DNA from: Galeruca laticollis
Taxonomy: Eukaryota; Arthropoda; Insecta; Coleoptera; Chrysomelidae
Direction of reading: 5' to 3'
Length of the DNA stretch: 64,000 bases
Assembly: GCA_963921935.1 (NCBI GenBank)
Contig: OY998181.1
Span: 140,267,423-140,331,422, forward strand
Below are positions 21,911 to 33,788 of the stretch, piece by piece. Under the pieces are notes generated by a model. The model was not told where the DNA came from. It worked only from the letters and a program-made list of their open reading frames with translations, and ran no database searches. The position numbers were made by a program, and so were the translations under genes. Position 1 is the first letter of the stretch. Each line of letters opens with the position of its first letter.

Positions 21911-22303
21911 ACCAGCGCACAGTGGAGTAGTTCACATCGAAAGTTCTTCTAAATTATTTCGTAATATGTATCGGTCTAATATGTAAAGAAAAACTTTTTC
22001 GTGGTATGCGATTGAAACATAGAAAACATAGAAAACTCGCTTCATCGCTTAATCAGATTCGCATTCACTAGTTCTTTTGTTGTTTTCATCGTTAATCTCT
22101 GTTGACGTTATGATCGATGTTTCTGGTAGCAAGAGTTCCAAGGTTTCACAGGAGAAAGGTTTACTTTTTCCGGGCTTTCGCCTTGTACTGCTCAACAAAA
22201 GATCAGAAGTGAGTAAATGTTTATTTAAAACATCTAAATTGCAGCTTTCTCGCGAAACCTTCCTTGAAAAATTCTGTACGTGCGAAAGTGTTTAATTTGG
22301 ACC
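21911..22303. other. Unassigned DNA
   Basis: No gene recognised; short plus-strand frames were judged to be noise. Confidence 0.4.
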
Positions 22304-22945
22304 TCAGCCACCCTTTCTGATAGGCAGTATGGCGTGATCAATTATTGTGGGTCCATGCTTCAAAATTTTGTGCATAGTTGGTGTCATTGGATACCACCCA
22401 TATAATTCCACGTAAAGTTTTGCCGTTTCTTCTGCATAATTCTCAAATTTCTTTATGTTTAATTTCTGTCCACTGGACAACACCTCTAAAAGTACATTGC
22501 ATATTTTAATACGATTGATATCAACATCTTGTAGTATTCTCATCATTAGTACTTCTAAACCCTGCCTTGGGAATATCCAACAATAGTCCCATTTCCCCTA
22601 TAAAAGGGTTTCATTAGTAGTATACCATATGTTTAATGCTTTTTTCATAAACGAATAACAAAGATAAATGTTTTTGTTGGCTGCGTGAATAACTTCGTGT
22701 TGTTTTCTCATCATTAGCTTCAACAAAAATTGATAATGCCTGAGCTGGTGCGTGCTTCTTAGTTCCATCTTTTCGAATAGAAATATAGAAAGAGTCATTT
22801 CTATATTTCCTGGCATTTGTTGGGGATGAAGTCATCTCTTATATAACCTTCGAAGCGTCACTATAACCTGTAGCACGTTGGCTTTTTTGGATCGCAGATC
22901 TTAATTGATCACGAGGTACTTGTTCTCTCAAAATCTTCGTTTTGC
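22304..22945 (-). pseudogene. Unrecognised insect repeat-protein remnant
   Basis: Minus-strand pieces in shifted frames: 22945-22850 (REQVPRDQLRSAIQKSQRAT), 22835-22617 (NARKYRNDSFYISIRKDG, FVYEKSIKHMVYY) and 22600-22304 (GLLLDIPKAGFRSTNDEN, then ETAKLYVELYGWYPMTPTMH). The last part resembles the C-terminus of uncharacterised multi-copy insect proteins (GWYPM..T.HK.L.HG), which I take to be transposon-encoded. No catalytic motif is visible, so function is unknown. At least two frameshifts. Confidence 0.5.
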
Positions 22946-24283
22946 GTCTCTTCGTTTGCCTGTTCGATTCGTTGATTGACCAGATCTTTTTGTTACCTAT
23001 GTAGGAATTATTAGTGTACTATTAAGTAAGAAAATTTGTCCTACAATTTGAAGTTGCCATTTTATTTTCATATAATAACTGAATATTCGAGATCAGCAAT
23101 ATTAAAAAACCCCAAATACAAATTTTGATGGAAGTCGATCTTACAATGCAAAAATTGTCCATCATTTTATATTCTCCATTTTGATTTACTTTTAATTATG
23201 CTATGTTTTCCAAGCTTCAGATTTATTGATCTTTCGGAAATCGGCTTGAAAGAGAATGAAAACATTTATGCATAATACCATATGGATTATAACAGGTGAA
23301 CTTAAATAGAATCTTGTAAAAATGGCGGGTACATGCTGAAGATTTCTGTTAAAAAACATGAACAAGAATTACTAGGCTTTACGTTATGAACAACGGTAAG
23401 AGTTAACTCAGCTTAACCCACATACAAAAACACTTGATTTTATTATTTACCAGATACTAAGCAGAATTTCTAAAACACAAAACTTATGATGAGAAATGTA
23501 ATATTTCACGTACAATGTAAAAAATGAATAGTTATAACCTAAGTACATATCTTCCATTTTAATATACACGATGCTACGGTTATAAAACTTCACCAAACAA
23601 AACCACAAAATACAATTTCAAGAATGTTTCACAAAGCGATTCTAAAAAAATCATACGCGTGATGTATATAATGACTAAGTTTTGACAGTTGTGACAATTG
23701 GATTGAGTGCGGTAGGTTATCGGAATGCCTGTTTCGAGATAGAGCGGTTATCGAGCTTTTAGGATCAATATTTTAAAGTCAAATTTAACAAAATTCGAAT
23801 AGACGACTTTTGATCGAGGTTTTTTGGAAACACTTCACTATGCAGCGATTGTTTTTCTTCACCAAAAACTTAATAGAGAATTGTTTGACACCAACACTTC
23901 TCATTCTTGAAGGAGGTAAACAAGTATAAGTAATAATTATAGATCTTTGAACCATTTTTATACATTGAAAATCAATTTATATATTACCTAAGTGAATTTA
24001 TAAAACATTTAACATAAAAATTTGATCCTGTTCCTTTTTCCCTACTTCCACATCTTACACTTTTGTTGGGTACACTGTAGTTATTCTGATTGTGTAGGTC
24101 ATTATCATGGCCAGTAGAACTATTCTAAATGATATTGTCAGAGACATGACATTCTAAACTCCTGATAGTGCAGGAAGGATTCTGATTATCATGATCTAGC
24201 TGTACCAATGGTTCTAGTAGAGTATTTTCCTGATTACTTATTCTTACATCATTAGATAGAAAATATGAATAGGTGAGCAATTT
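22946..24283. other. Unassigned non-coding DNA
   Basis: No gene or ordered repeat seen on either strand. Confidence 0.5.
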
Positions 24284-24607
24284 AATAATTTATAACGGAT
24301 TCCGGCTCTGACCGATAAACAGCTAACAGTTGTAAATTTCGGCTCCGATAAACCTGAGAATTTTATTGGTAAAACCAAACATAGGTGATAAAAGTGTATA
24401 ATACAGTTTAGGTATCATCATAGTGGAAACACAGTGAGTTCTTTCTGATGCTTTTTATCTGTAAACACCTAGAAATCCCAATCTGAAGTATTTGAACATT
24501 CCAAATATTCTATCGACCACGTTAAATACTACCAGTTTTTGTCCTCAAAACTATTGAGTGACAGGACCGCACTCTGCGATGATTAAATTTTTTACATCCT
24601 GACCAAA

Positions 24608-25931
24608 ATGAATAATTATTCACAAGCTAATACTATGTCATATTCTACCGCTTTGACACAACAACATTATCCATCACGAAATCAAGCAATTGTTCTTAAT
24701 ACCATAACAAACACGAAAGACTATCTGAACGAAATTGGTCCGCTAGTTGGACCAAAGAATATTACACATATTTCCAGGGTTTCTAATAATAGGCTATGTA
24801 TATTCCTATCAAGCAAAGAAGTAGTAGATAACTTTATTAACAACTACGGCCACATAAATGTCAATAACGAAACAATTCAAGTGAGACGACTTATTACACC
24901 CTCGGAAAGACTAGTTTTATCTAATGTAAGAACTGTTATACCTAACGATTTGCTTACGGCTAAACACTCTGACTAAAACTACTCTCGCCCACAAACCCAC
25001 TCAGAATAAGCTCAGATAACCCCCAATACAGCCATATTTTAAGTTTTAGACGGCAAATATACATTGCGCCTCTAGATAATATAATTATTCCAGAATATTT
25101 CGATCTAGAATACGATACTCTCAATTTCCGTATTTTTTATCTTCACAGTGCCCAAATATTTCAAAACCTACATCAACACCTTCCACTTCATCGAGACAAT
25201 CAATTCCTACAGAGACTACTCCTACAACTCATACCAAACTGGACACTCCTTACCAAACATATGTCCCAACCAGAACAATCAACACACTTCACTCAAAACA
25301 AAATATAAATGCAGCTACATCAGAAGAGCCTGTTGCTAATTTAACAAACACTGTGCCCTGCACTTCATCTCCTATCACAAATATAAATCAAGAAAAAACT
25401 ATGAATGAACAAACACCACAAAATTCAAATGAAAAAATTGATACAATGGAAACCAATCAATTACCAGATCAAACTACAACTAATAAAAGAAGTTTTTCTG
25501 AATTTACCGTATCCACTCCAGAACACTCTCAGCAATACACTCCAACTGAACAGCTCACTTGTACTCTCCCAGAAAATCCAAAAAAGCCAAATAAAAAGGC
25601 AAAGAAGAAAAAATCTCAACAAAATAACTTATCCAAACTAGAAGAAATTAAACAAGTTAGATATTTTATAGATAAACACAGCCCTTCATTCGTATTAAAT
25701 GCCGACCAATTCACTTCATTACTGGAAGACTCACTTGGAGCTCAAGATGTTATCAATATAGCCAATAATTACACCAACAATATAAATAGCTTAATCGAAT
25801 TGCTGCTACAAGTTTACCCACAAATAGAAGATAGAAGCCTAAAAACAAAATGTACAAAACTACGGAAAAAACTAGAGAGACAGACAGATACCGACCCTAG
25901 CAGTGACGCATCTGGCGACAGCAGTTTCTAA
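24608..25931 (+). pseudogene. J2 ORF1 (gag-like)
   Basis: ORF1 of the jockey element, an RNA-binding nucleocapsid-type protein. 24608-24976 encodes NYSQANTMSYSTALTQQ and VGPKNITHISRVSNNRLCIF, clearly related to ORF1 of J1 (42475-42804; VSPKNVHFASRISHGRICIY). A frameshift near 24970 precedes further frames, and 25353-25931 encodes the acidic/Gln-rich C-terminus (PKKPNKKAKKKKS, then SPSFVLNADQFTSLLEDS), matched by J1 41445-42263. At least one break lies between 24976 and 25353. Confidence 0.8.
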
Positions 25932-26917
25932 ATAAATATTCGCTTTCCAGACCATTCTACAATGGAATTTGAATCTTGCATTCATTGAATAACGTATGGT
26001 CCTAAAGTTTTTGGAAAATTTTTAAATGCTAATAAATTTTTCCAAATTTTTTTAATTATAAAAGCACATGTGGCAACAATTAACAACACTAATAACGAAA
26101 AATAATTACAAATTACATTATGGATAGTGGCCCGTTATCCTCAATGAGTCGTAATTTTCTTCGGACTTGTCCCATCTTCCTTTGGACAAGAGCAGGTTCT
26201 ATTTCTCTAATCTTTTGGAAGATGCGACGCCGCAATTGATCTTCATTTGTAGCTTCCCATCCTTTATCGTACACTTTCCTCGATAGTATTGACCAAAATT
26301 CCTCTATTGGCCTAGCCTGAGATACATTAGGAGGATTGTCCAACTTAGGTACAAAGTCAATGTTATTTTCACTTAACCACGGTCTGGTAATTCTAGCATA
26401 ATGGCATGAAGCTAGATCAGGCCAAAACATCATATTATCGTTGAGATGATGTGTATTTAAAAAATTAAGTAATTTAGTAAGACATCTTTGAATATAAAGT
26501 TCTGCATTTAAGGCTTCTCCCCGAACACGACCAACATACGGCTGTGAGATAAATCCTGCTTCTATGTTATCGGTATAAAACCCATCGTTTCCTTTAATCT
26601 CTGAATGGGATAAAGTAAAATATTGTTCATCATCCATTACAATCAATTTATTGGCAAAGTGGATACGCCTTAATGCGCGGCAACAACGCGGAATTCTTTC
26701 TAGCTGGTCTGTGGTGTATTTTAATCTTTCTTCTTTTCCTAAACACTAAGTTTATGCGATCAATTGTTCTTAATACAGTGGTTTTCGAAATACCAAAGCT
26801 CCGGGCTAATTTTCTCTGAGAAACTCCAACTTTGTCTTTAGCAGCTTCCATCAGTCTTCTTTCTCTTCTTACACTCAAAATTCTTGATCTACCGGTTTTG
26901 GGTAAATTGAAGACATG

Positions 26918-27182
26918 AGTTGATAAAGGTGCTATGTCCACTTTTTTCAAATAATTAGGTTTTGGTTTATTTGGTTCTCTAATAACCCAATGCAACCCCT
27001 GAATAAACCTAGATTGTCAGATTTTCAATACTATGGGATATTTTTATTGATAAAGGTGCTATGTCAGTCACGCATTCGCCATATATTAGTAGATAAAGGT
27101 GCTATGTCCAATTTGGTGACATAGCACCTTTATCCACTAAACTATTGGAAAGTTCTGTTCACATGTTCGGGTGCTATGTGAT
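26918..27182. repeat. K left subterminal motif cluster
   Basis: Copies of GATAAAGGTGCTATGTC at about 26922 (in the TIR), 27049 and 27095 (+), 27119-27135 (-), and a partial GGGTGCTATGTG near 27170. The 27092-27140 pair forms a hairpin with a short AATTTGG loop. Likely transposase-binding sites (inference). Confidence 0.8.
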
Positions 27183-27293
27183 ATTTTAAGGTTATGTTTA
27201 TAATATTTATACTGTTTCTGTGACCAAATCCGGGATTTTTTAAGAAGGTTTTTCAAGGAATACGGTTTTAAAACTACATAATAATAGTTCATC

Positions 27294-29307
27294 ATGAGTT
27301 CCAGAACTAAGAGAATGTTGGCATTGATAACAGATAAGAATTTATGTCTTCCTAGTGAAGGTAAGTTGTTTTAGTTTACTATTATTATTTTTGCTCTCCC
27401 CATTTACCATTAAATTTATTCTAAAAAGGTAAACTTGGAATATTTTTAATATTATTCGTTTTTCGGTACTTTTCAGAGGATAAAAGTTATTCGAACTCCT
27501 GTCCAAGTACAGAGAAAATTGTTGAAGAAAACAATATAATGCAAGACATCGCCCAACAAAAGTCTCTGCAAAATGTGAATAGTGTTGAGCAACCAAGCAC
27601 TAGCGGACTTCAAAAGCAGTGCAGCTCTGAAACAGGTAAGCATAAAATAATATTTTTCTAATTTTGACATATAATGTGATACTTTTTAAAACTGATTAAC
27701 GTTATGAAAGGTCTTACTTTGTGTAACTAGTTACACAAAGTAAAATATTATGTAACTGGTTACGAAAAATGGAATATTATGTAACGTCAAACTGACATGA
27801 AGTGACAACTGTCAACAGACTTGATTTCTGTTTTCACAATTTTTATCAATAATATTCTATGTTTACTATTACTTACTCTTTTAAATATACAGCAACATGT
27901 GACAAATAAACCGCACTGGTGTGCAAAAATGCCTTCTGCTCTCTGTACAGAATTGGAAGGAAAAAAGTGTTTCGGGCTCAACAAGAGCTAAAAGCTGGTC
28001 AGGTAGCCCCCTCGCCGCATAAGCAGGGTCATCACACAAATCCTAAAAAGATTCCTGAAGATGTAATTACCTGTATTGAAAACCACATCAAGCAGTTTCC
28101 TTCTGAAGAATCACATTATTCTAGGAACAAAAATCAATATAAAAAATACATTTCTCCTTTACTTAATATTAATAAACTCCACCAACTTTATATAGAGCAA
28201 CGCGAAGAGAGAAAACTCGAAAATAAATATATTGTTAAGGCCTCCTTCTATCGGCATATTTTCGAAACAAAGTTTAATTTGTCTTTTGGTGCCCCGAAAA
28301 GCGATACTTGCAGTATATGCGATGCTGGGGAAAATACCTCAGAGCACACCGAAAATTTCCAATTTGCCTTCGCCTTGCAGAAAGTTGACCGAGAAGTTAC
28401 AGTTGTTGATAAAGAAAAATGTTACATTACAATGGACCTCCAACAAACAATGCCACTACCAAAGTTATCAACGTCTAAATCATTTTATTTGAGGCAAATG
28501 TGGCTGTACAACTTTGGCATCCACTGTATAACTAGTTCAGGACACAAATCCTATTTTTTCACATGGACTGAAGACATCGCCAATAGAGGCAGCAATGAAA
28601 TTGCAAGTTGTTTACTTCGATTTTGCAAGTTACTTAAAGAAGAAAATGCAGAGATAGAGCATTTGATAATTTGGTCAGATCAATGTGGGGGACAAAACAA
28701 AAACTTTTCTGTTCTAAGCCTCTACGAATACTTGATATTGAATAATGTCTTCAAAATTATCGATCACAAATTTCCTGAGGTTGGCCACAGCTACCTAGAT
28801 TCAGATAGAGACTTTGGACGAATTGAGAAAGTTCTTCGGAAACACCAAAATATTTATATACCAGACCAATATCGGGAAATAATAAAATCTGCCAGTACCA
28901 GACAGAGTTTGTGTTTCAATATGGAACATTTTTTCTATGATTTTGAAACACTTCCAGCCAAACTCCATTTATACAAAAAAGTGACCAATACGCTTAATCA
29001 AAAAATATACTTCCGCGATAAGGTCAAATGGATTAGAGTGAATGAATTTGGCAAATACTCTTACAAAACTAATTTAGACCCATTCGGTCCCTTTATGGAA
29101 GTCGATTTGCAGAAGAAAAGGGAAACCGTAGTACAAGCTGAAAAAGTGGTTTTACAGAAGTTACCTAAATGCGGTGGTCTCACTAGTGAAAAGATATCGA
29201 ATCTGCAAGATCAACTGAAATTCATCCCAACAGATTACAGATGGTACTTTGATATTGTTTTGGAAGAAACTAAAAAAAAACCTAAGAAAAATCGGAAGAC
29301 CTATTAG
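27294..29307 (+). CDS. K-encoded DUF7869-type protein (putative DDD transposase)
   Basis: Putative exons: 27294-27360, 27477-27635 (GT-AG intron 27361-27476) and a long exon open from about 27908 to TAG at 29305. The long exon matches a widespread insect protein family often labelled DUF7869: CKNAFCSLYRIGRKKVF, GHHTNPKKIP, SEESHYSRNK, a zinc-like CSIC, then YITMDLQQTMPLPKLS, IIWSDQCGGQNKN and GHSYLDSDRDFGRIEK. Asp173, Asp254 and Asp298 (counting from GTG 27919) sit where an RNase-H-fold triad would lie. Its place between TIRs argues for a transposase. Exon 2 ends in phase 1 and does not join the long exon in frame at the acceptors I tried, and a TAA lies at 27907, so the gene is probably damaged or has an exon I missed. 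Confidence 0.75.
27715..27744. repeat. Perfect 30-bp palindrome in K intron 2
   Basis: A 30-bp perfect dyad centred on ACTAGT (half-site TTACTTTGTGTAAC), followed at 27752-27785 by diverged half-sites GTAACTGGTTAC and TATTATGTAAC. Function unknown; it could be a protein-binding site or the trace of a tiny insertion. Confidence 0.8.
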
Positions 29308-29412
29308 GCTTTAAGTTTCTTTGTGTCAACTTGTGTTTTGTTTAATTTCATAAGAAATAAAAATTTATTTCAATATACCTGAGTGATTTTCCAAGTTATT
29401 TCAAATCAAAAG

Positions 29413-29691
29413 TAACATAGCTCCTCTATCCACTAAAATAAATAGTATAACTCGCTTTAGATGTTAGTTGATAAAAGTGCTATGTCCATCAAAATCAAAA
29501 TAACTATAAATCATTAAAGTTTATTTGATTATAAAATAATAAGCTAAGTAGTACAAACAAATACCGACCTTATGAGATACTGTTTGTATTGATTGAACAT
29601 TTTGTAAAAAAGTTCCGAGTTGAAACGCGTTTTCCTCATTTACTCAAAACTTTAAAAAGTGGACATAGCACCTTTATCAACTCATGTCTTC
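29413..29691. repeat. K right subterminal motif cluster
   Basis: Motif copies at about 29415 (-, ACATAGCTCCTCTATC, diverged), 29468 (+, GATAAAAGTGCTATGTC) and 29660 (-, in the TIR). Together with the left cluster this makes about eight sites in both orientations. Confidence 0.75.
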
Positions 29692-30002
29692 AATTAATGC
29701 ATGGTATACCCTCCTCACAATTCCTTATAGTGTTGTAAATGGCTGACTTACTTATATTTTGCTCTCGGTAGATTGCAACAATATCATGCTTAGGTATTCG
29801 TCCAACTAGATTGTAAATGCCCTGACGAATATCTAATTTGTAAGACATTTTGCTACAATCGATTTGCAAAACTAAACTGTCATAATCAAACTTGATTACA
29901 TGTGACGTATTAGTTTCCATGGCAACTTGATTAAACGACATTGGATACAAAAATAAATAAATTAAAAATTTTCCAAAAACTTTAGGACCATACGTTATTA
30001 CA

Positions 30003-33000
30003 TCCATTCAAATATGTTACAACTATTAATTGCAGAATATACGCCAGATGTAATATGTTTGCAAGAAACATATTTTCATGTACACAAAAGAATACACCAA
30101 GATACTATACCGGATTCTTCAAAAATAGAATTTCTGAAGTAGCCAGTGGTGGAGTTGCCATCTATACTAAATCACTATTAGCAGTAACCTCAATACAACA
30201 CATCATTTGAAACCGTAGCCGTACAACCATTAACTCCTAACAAGATAACTATATGCAATATTTACATTCCCTCCAGTCAAGTCGTAGACCAACACGAGTT
30301 GGAACTTCTAACAAACCAACTACCTAATCCATTTATTATCCTCGGCGACTTTAATGGTCACCGTTTTTCTTGGGGATCAGAGAGCATCGACACCCAAGGA
30401 AGAAAAATAAAAGACTGGATAGACACCATGAATATTTCACTATTGAATGATGGAAGCATGACTAGATTCAATTCAGCTACCAACAATTTATCTGCTATAG
30501 ATTTATCATCACAACTGACTTCAATTGGAGAGTGGTCGATGATCTATACAACAGTGACCATTTTCCAATTATTATAGAAAACTTACCTAATAGATCAAAT
30601 AACGATAACAGCACAAATCCTTTGAAATGATGGAAATTTAACAAAGCAATTTGGAAAATTTCGCCGATCACATTGGGAATAACATTACTAACCTAAAAAT
30701 AACCGAAAACGTCAATGAAACCCTCAATAATTTCAATTCTATAATACTATCTGCTGTCTTTGCTGAAATTGGGAAAACTGGTCTCAAAAAACACAACCCT
30801 GTACCTTGGTGAAATAATGCTTGTGATGCTGCATTGAAAGCCAGTAAACATTCATGGAACAAGTTCAAAAGACACAAAACAAATGAGAACCCACTAGAAT
30901 ACAAAACACAAAGAGCACATGCGAGGCGCACAACACGAAATACCCAAAAAGAATCATGGCACAACTACCTGAAAAATATAAATAGTTCCACGCCATTATC
31001 GTCAGTATGGAAAAAGGTGAAAAAAATATCGGGAAAAAATATAATTAATGAAATCCCTGCTCTGAAAACAAAAAACAACACATTAATCTCGAACTCTAGC
31101 GAAATTGCTGAAATTTTTGCAAAACAATATAGACAATCTTCAAGTAATGAAAACTATGATGCTGATTTCGTTAACCTCAAAAATATAGCTGAATCTTCCC
31201 CTATAACAATTGAAGAAAACGTAGATCAAATTAATAATACAATTTCAATAGAAGAGTTTTCTGAAGCATTACAATCTATGAAAGACACCTCACCGGGACC
31301 GGACGATGTCCCGACTGTATTTTTAAAGAATCTTTCGTACTCGGCAAAACAGCATTTGCTAGAAATATTTAACTTGATCTGGAATCAACATAAGTTTCCA
31401 GATGTCTAGAGACGAGCTATAATAATACCCATCCTCAAACTATGAAAATCTTCTCTATTGCCTGAGTCTTACATACCCATATAACTTACATGTACTACAT
31501 GTAAGCTTCTTAAAAAAATTATAAACCGCAGGTTATTATGGTGCCTAGAATCAAACAACCAATTATTTGCAGAACAATCAGCCTTTCGGTCAAATAGATC
31601 TACATTAGATAACATTATAGATTTAGAAAGTCAAATAAATGAAGTTTTCGTTAATAAGCAGAAATGTGTGGTAGCGTCTTTTGACCTCAGTAAGGCTTTT
31701 GATACTGCATGGCATCATCAAATTTTATTAAAACTGCTGGAACTATCAAGGAAATATTTTAGCTTTTATTTAAAACTTTCTGAGAAATCGACTTTTCCAA
31801 GTAAGAAGCAGTGGTACATTATCCAGCACCAAACAACAGGTGAATGGAACCCCACAAGGGTCAATAATGAGTCCCACACTATTTCTAATTGCAATAAACG
31901 ACATCCTCAAAACAATTCACAAACCGGTCCAATCTAGGCTATTTGCCTTCTACAAAATCAAATAAAGGAGTTAGAGAAATGGACTAAAGCAAATGGCTTT
32001 CAATTTTCATCTGAGAAAACAGAATGCATAGTATTCTCCAAAAAATATACACACTTACAACCAAAACTCACTTTACACGACGAAATTCTTCAATGTAAAG
32101 AACAAATAAATTTCTTGGGATTAATTTTCGATCAAAAATTAAATTGGAAAGCTCACATTAAACAACTTGTTCTATCATGTCAGTCAGGTTAAAATCTCCT
32201 AAAGTGTCTAGCCAACAAACACTGGGGAATGGATGGAAAAACACTGATGATGGTATATCGAGCATTAGTTGGGTCAAAAATAGACTATGGTTGCATTGCA
32301 TACGCTTCAGCAAAACAGTCAATCTTGAAGCCCCTTGATGTTATCCATAATCAGGCACTAAGAACAATACTAGGAGCATTTCGCAGCACACCCGTAAATA
32401 GTTTAAAATGCGAAGTAGGAGAAGTAAGTCTAAGTGATAGAAGGCAGATTCTGAGCCTATCATACGCAGCAAAAATATCCAGCAACAGCCAACACCCAAC
32501 CTATAAGAATACCATATTAGACAGATATCCTTTCTGCTTCCAAAGTAAATACTGGAACCCTCCTTTCTATGAAAGAATTCGCAGATATTTGAAAAGCCAC
32601 AACTATGTCTCGTTTCCTTTAACCTTTTCAAATAGAGTCTCTCAAACCCACCTTCATCTTTGGGCACGTGTCTCTCCTAAAAGCAATACTAACTTAACTT
32701 ATCTCAATAAACATGACTATAATATTCATACTATACATCAAAAGCTTAAAGAAATCACAAGCAAATATCATGGGTACACAGAGATATATAAAGATGCGTC
32801 CAAAAAAGGGGAAAATGTTGGAGCAGCCATTGTAACAAATACTTACTCCGAAATATTCAAACTACCAGACACATACACTATCCTTTCTGGAGAAGTATAT
32901 ACCGTATACAAAGCAATAGAACATGCCAAACATCAACAAGATAATAACTTTACCATTTTGACAGACTTATTGAACTTATTAAAATTATTAGGAAGAATCT

Positions 33001-33570
33001 ACGAAAGACATCCAATAGTTAATTTAATAAGGAAAGAGAGAACAATTGTACAACCATAACCAAGATATCTGATTAATTTGGATTATATCGCATGTGGGAA
33101 TCAAAGGCAATGGAGAAGCAGACGTGAAAGAGGCAACTTATCAAAACAGTATAGCTTGTAATCTATCGACATCAACTGATTTGAAATCATACTTAAAGGA
33201 CAAAATCATAAAACGCTGGAACACTTTTTGGCAGGAATCCGAATCTAAATTAAAACACTTGAAATCTAACTTCGGACCTTGGCATATACCAACAGAAAAC
33301 AGAAGGAAACAGGTAATCATCACCCGACTACGTCTAGGACACACCAGATATACGCATGAATATTTAATAACAAGGGAGGATCCACCGTTTTGCAATTTCT
33401 GTGATGAAGATATCAGCGTACATCACCTACTAATTGATTGCCCGATGTATGATTTACTATGAAAGACCTACAAGATCCCACGAAATATTAAAGAAATCTT
33501 AGGAAATGCCTCAGACCAATCAAGTGTTATAGCTTTTCTGAAAAGTGCAAATATGTTACATAAGATATAG
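30003..33570 (+). pseudogene. J2 ORF2 (endonuclease, RT, RNase H), decayed
   Basis: Begins before M1 (25955, QWNLNLAF) and resumes at 29998. Endonuclease pieces: VICLQETYF, ILGDFNGHRFSWGS (30330), SDHFPIII (30553). RT pieces: SPGPDDVPTVFLK (31290), then a palm with VASFDLSKAFDTA (31672). The catalytic FADD segment is missing: RLF at 31937 joins directly to LLQNQIKELEKW. The thumb and RNase H follow (32229-33059; GKTLMMVYRALVGSKIDYGC, then EIYKDASKKGENVGAA). The C-terminal CCHC-like FCNFCDEDISVHHLLIDCP (33390) is close to the end at 33570. Many frameshifts and an RT deletion; inactive. Confidence 0.85.
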
Positions 33571-33580
33571 CTAAAGGGCG

Positions 33581-33690
33581 GAATATATGCACGTCAATTC
33601 AGTTAAAATATGCGCATATATATGCATAGTTTTTCTTTGAAATATGCAACAATATGCATTTATTTGTCAAAATATGCAATTATATGTCTT
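33581..33690. repeat. hAT subterminal ATATGCA repeats, left
   Basis: Five or more copies of ATATGCA or TGCATAT in about 110 bp, in both orientations. The right end (43110-43170) carries a matching cluster. Such short subterminal repeats bind transposase in other hAT elements. Confidence 0.75.
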
Positions 33691-33788
33691 GAATATAACA
33701 TGGAAAAATGGAAATAAAGATACGCCGACTCTTACAAAAATTATTTATTTTAAGTATAATTAAAAGAAAAATATAATAGGTAACATTT

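Larger units (their letters stand above)
26909..29691 (+). mobile_element. DNA transposon K (DUF7869-type protein)
   Basis: 2,783 bp with 38-bp perfect TIRs (GAAGACATGAGTTGATAAAG... at 26909-26946 and its complement at 29654-29691). It is flanked by AATT at 26905 and 29692. Excision with one AATT rebuilds the M1 codons CINLPKTGR, so the 4-bp target duplication is well supported. Inside lie one spliced gene on the plus strand and repeated copies of a 17-bp TIR-derived motif near both ends. Superfamily is not certain: 4-bp duplications and a DDD protein recall Sola elements, but I cannot show homology. Confidence 0.85.
26113..29848 (-). pseudogene. M1 transposase, split by element K
   Basis: Starts at ATG 29848 (MSYKLDIRQGIYNLVGRIP) with an N-terminal helix-turn-helix that runs to PCIN at 29696. 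K interrupts it; after K it resumes at 26904 (LPKTGRSRILSVRR, then SQRKLARSFGISKTTVLRTI). A one-base frameshift near 26725 leads to the catalytic part (26700-26113) with VMDDEQYF, FWPDLASCHYA and RPIEEFW. Counting 37 residues between the second Asp and the Glu gives a DD37E-like triad. About 310 codons in all. The frame across K is restored by removing K with one AATT. Confidence 0.88.
25992..29995 (-). mobile_element. Tc1/mariner-superfamily element M1
   Basis: TIRs of 34 bp, ACGTATGGTCCTAAAG... at 25992-26025 and its reverse complement at 29962-29995, flanked by TA at 25990 and 29996. Removing M1 and one TA restores the J2 ORF2 frame across the site (QWNLNLAFIE then YYIHSNMLQLL), which confirms both edges. 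M1 is about 1.2 kb without the inserted element K (26909-29691). Confidence 0.92.

Noticed and set aside
27919..29307. DUF7869-type ORF as a host gene
   Set aside because: It sits between perfect TIRs with a target duplication inside another transposon.
33564..33600. TATATATGCA-rich start as a microsatellite
   Set aside because: It is the hAT TIR and subterminal array, matched at 43163-43182.
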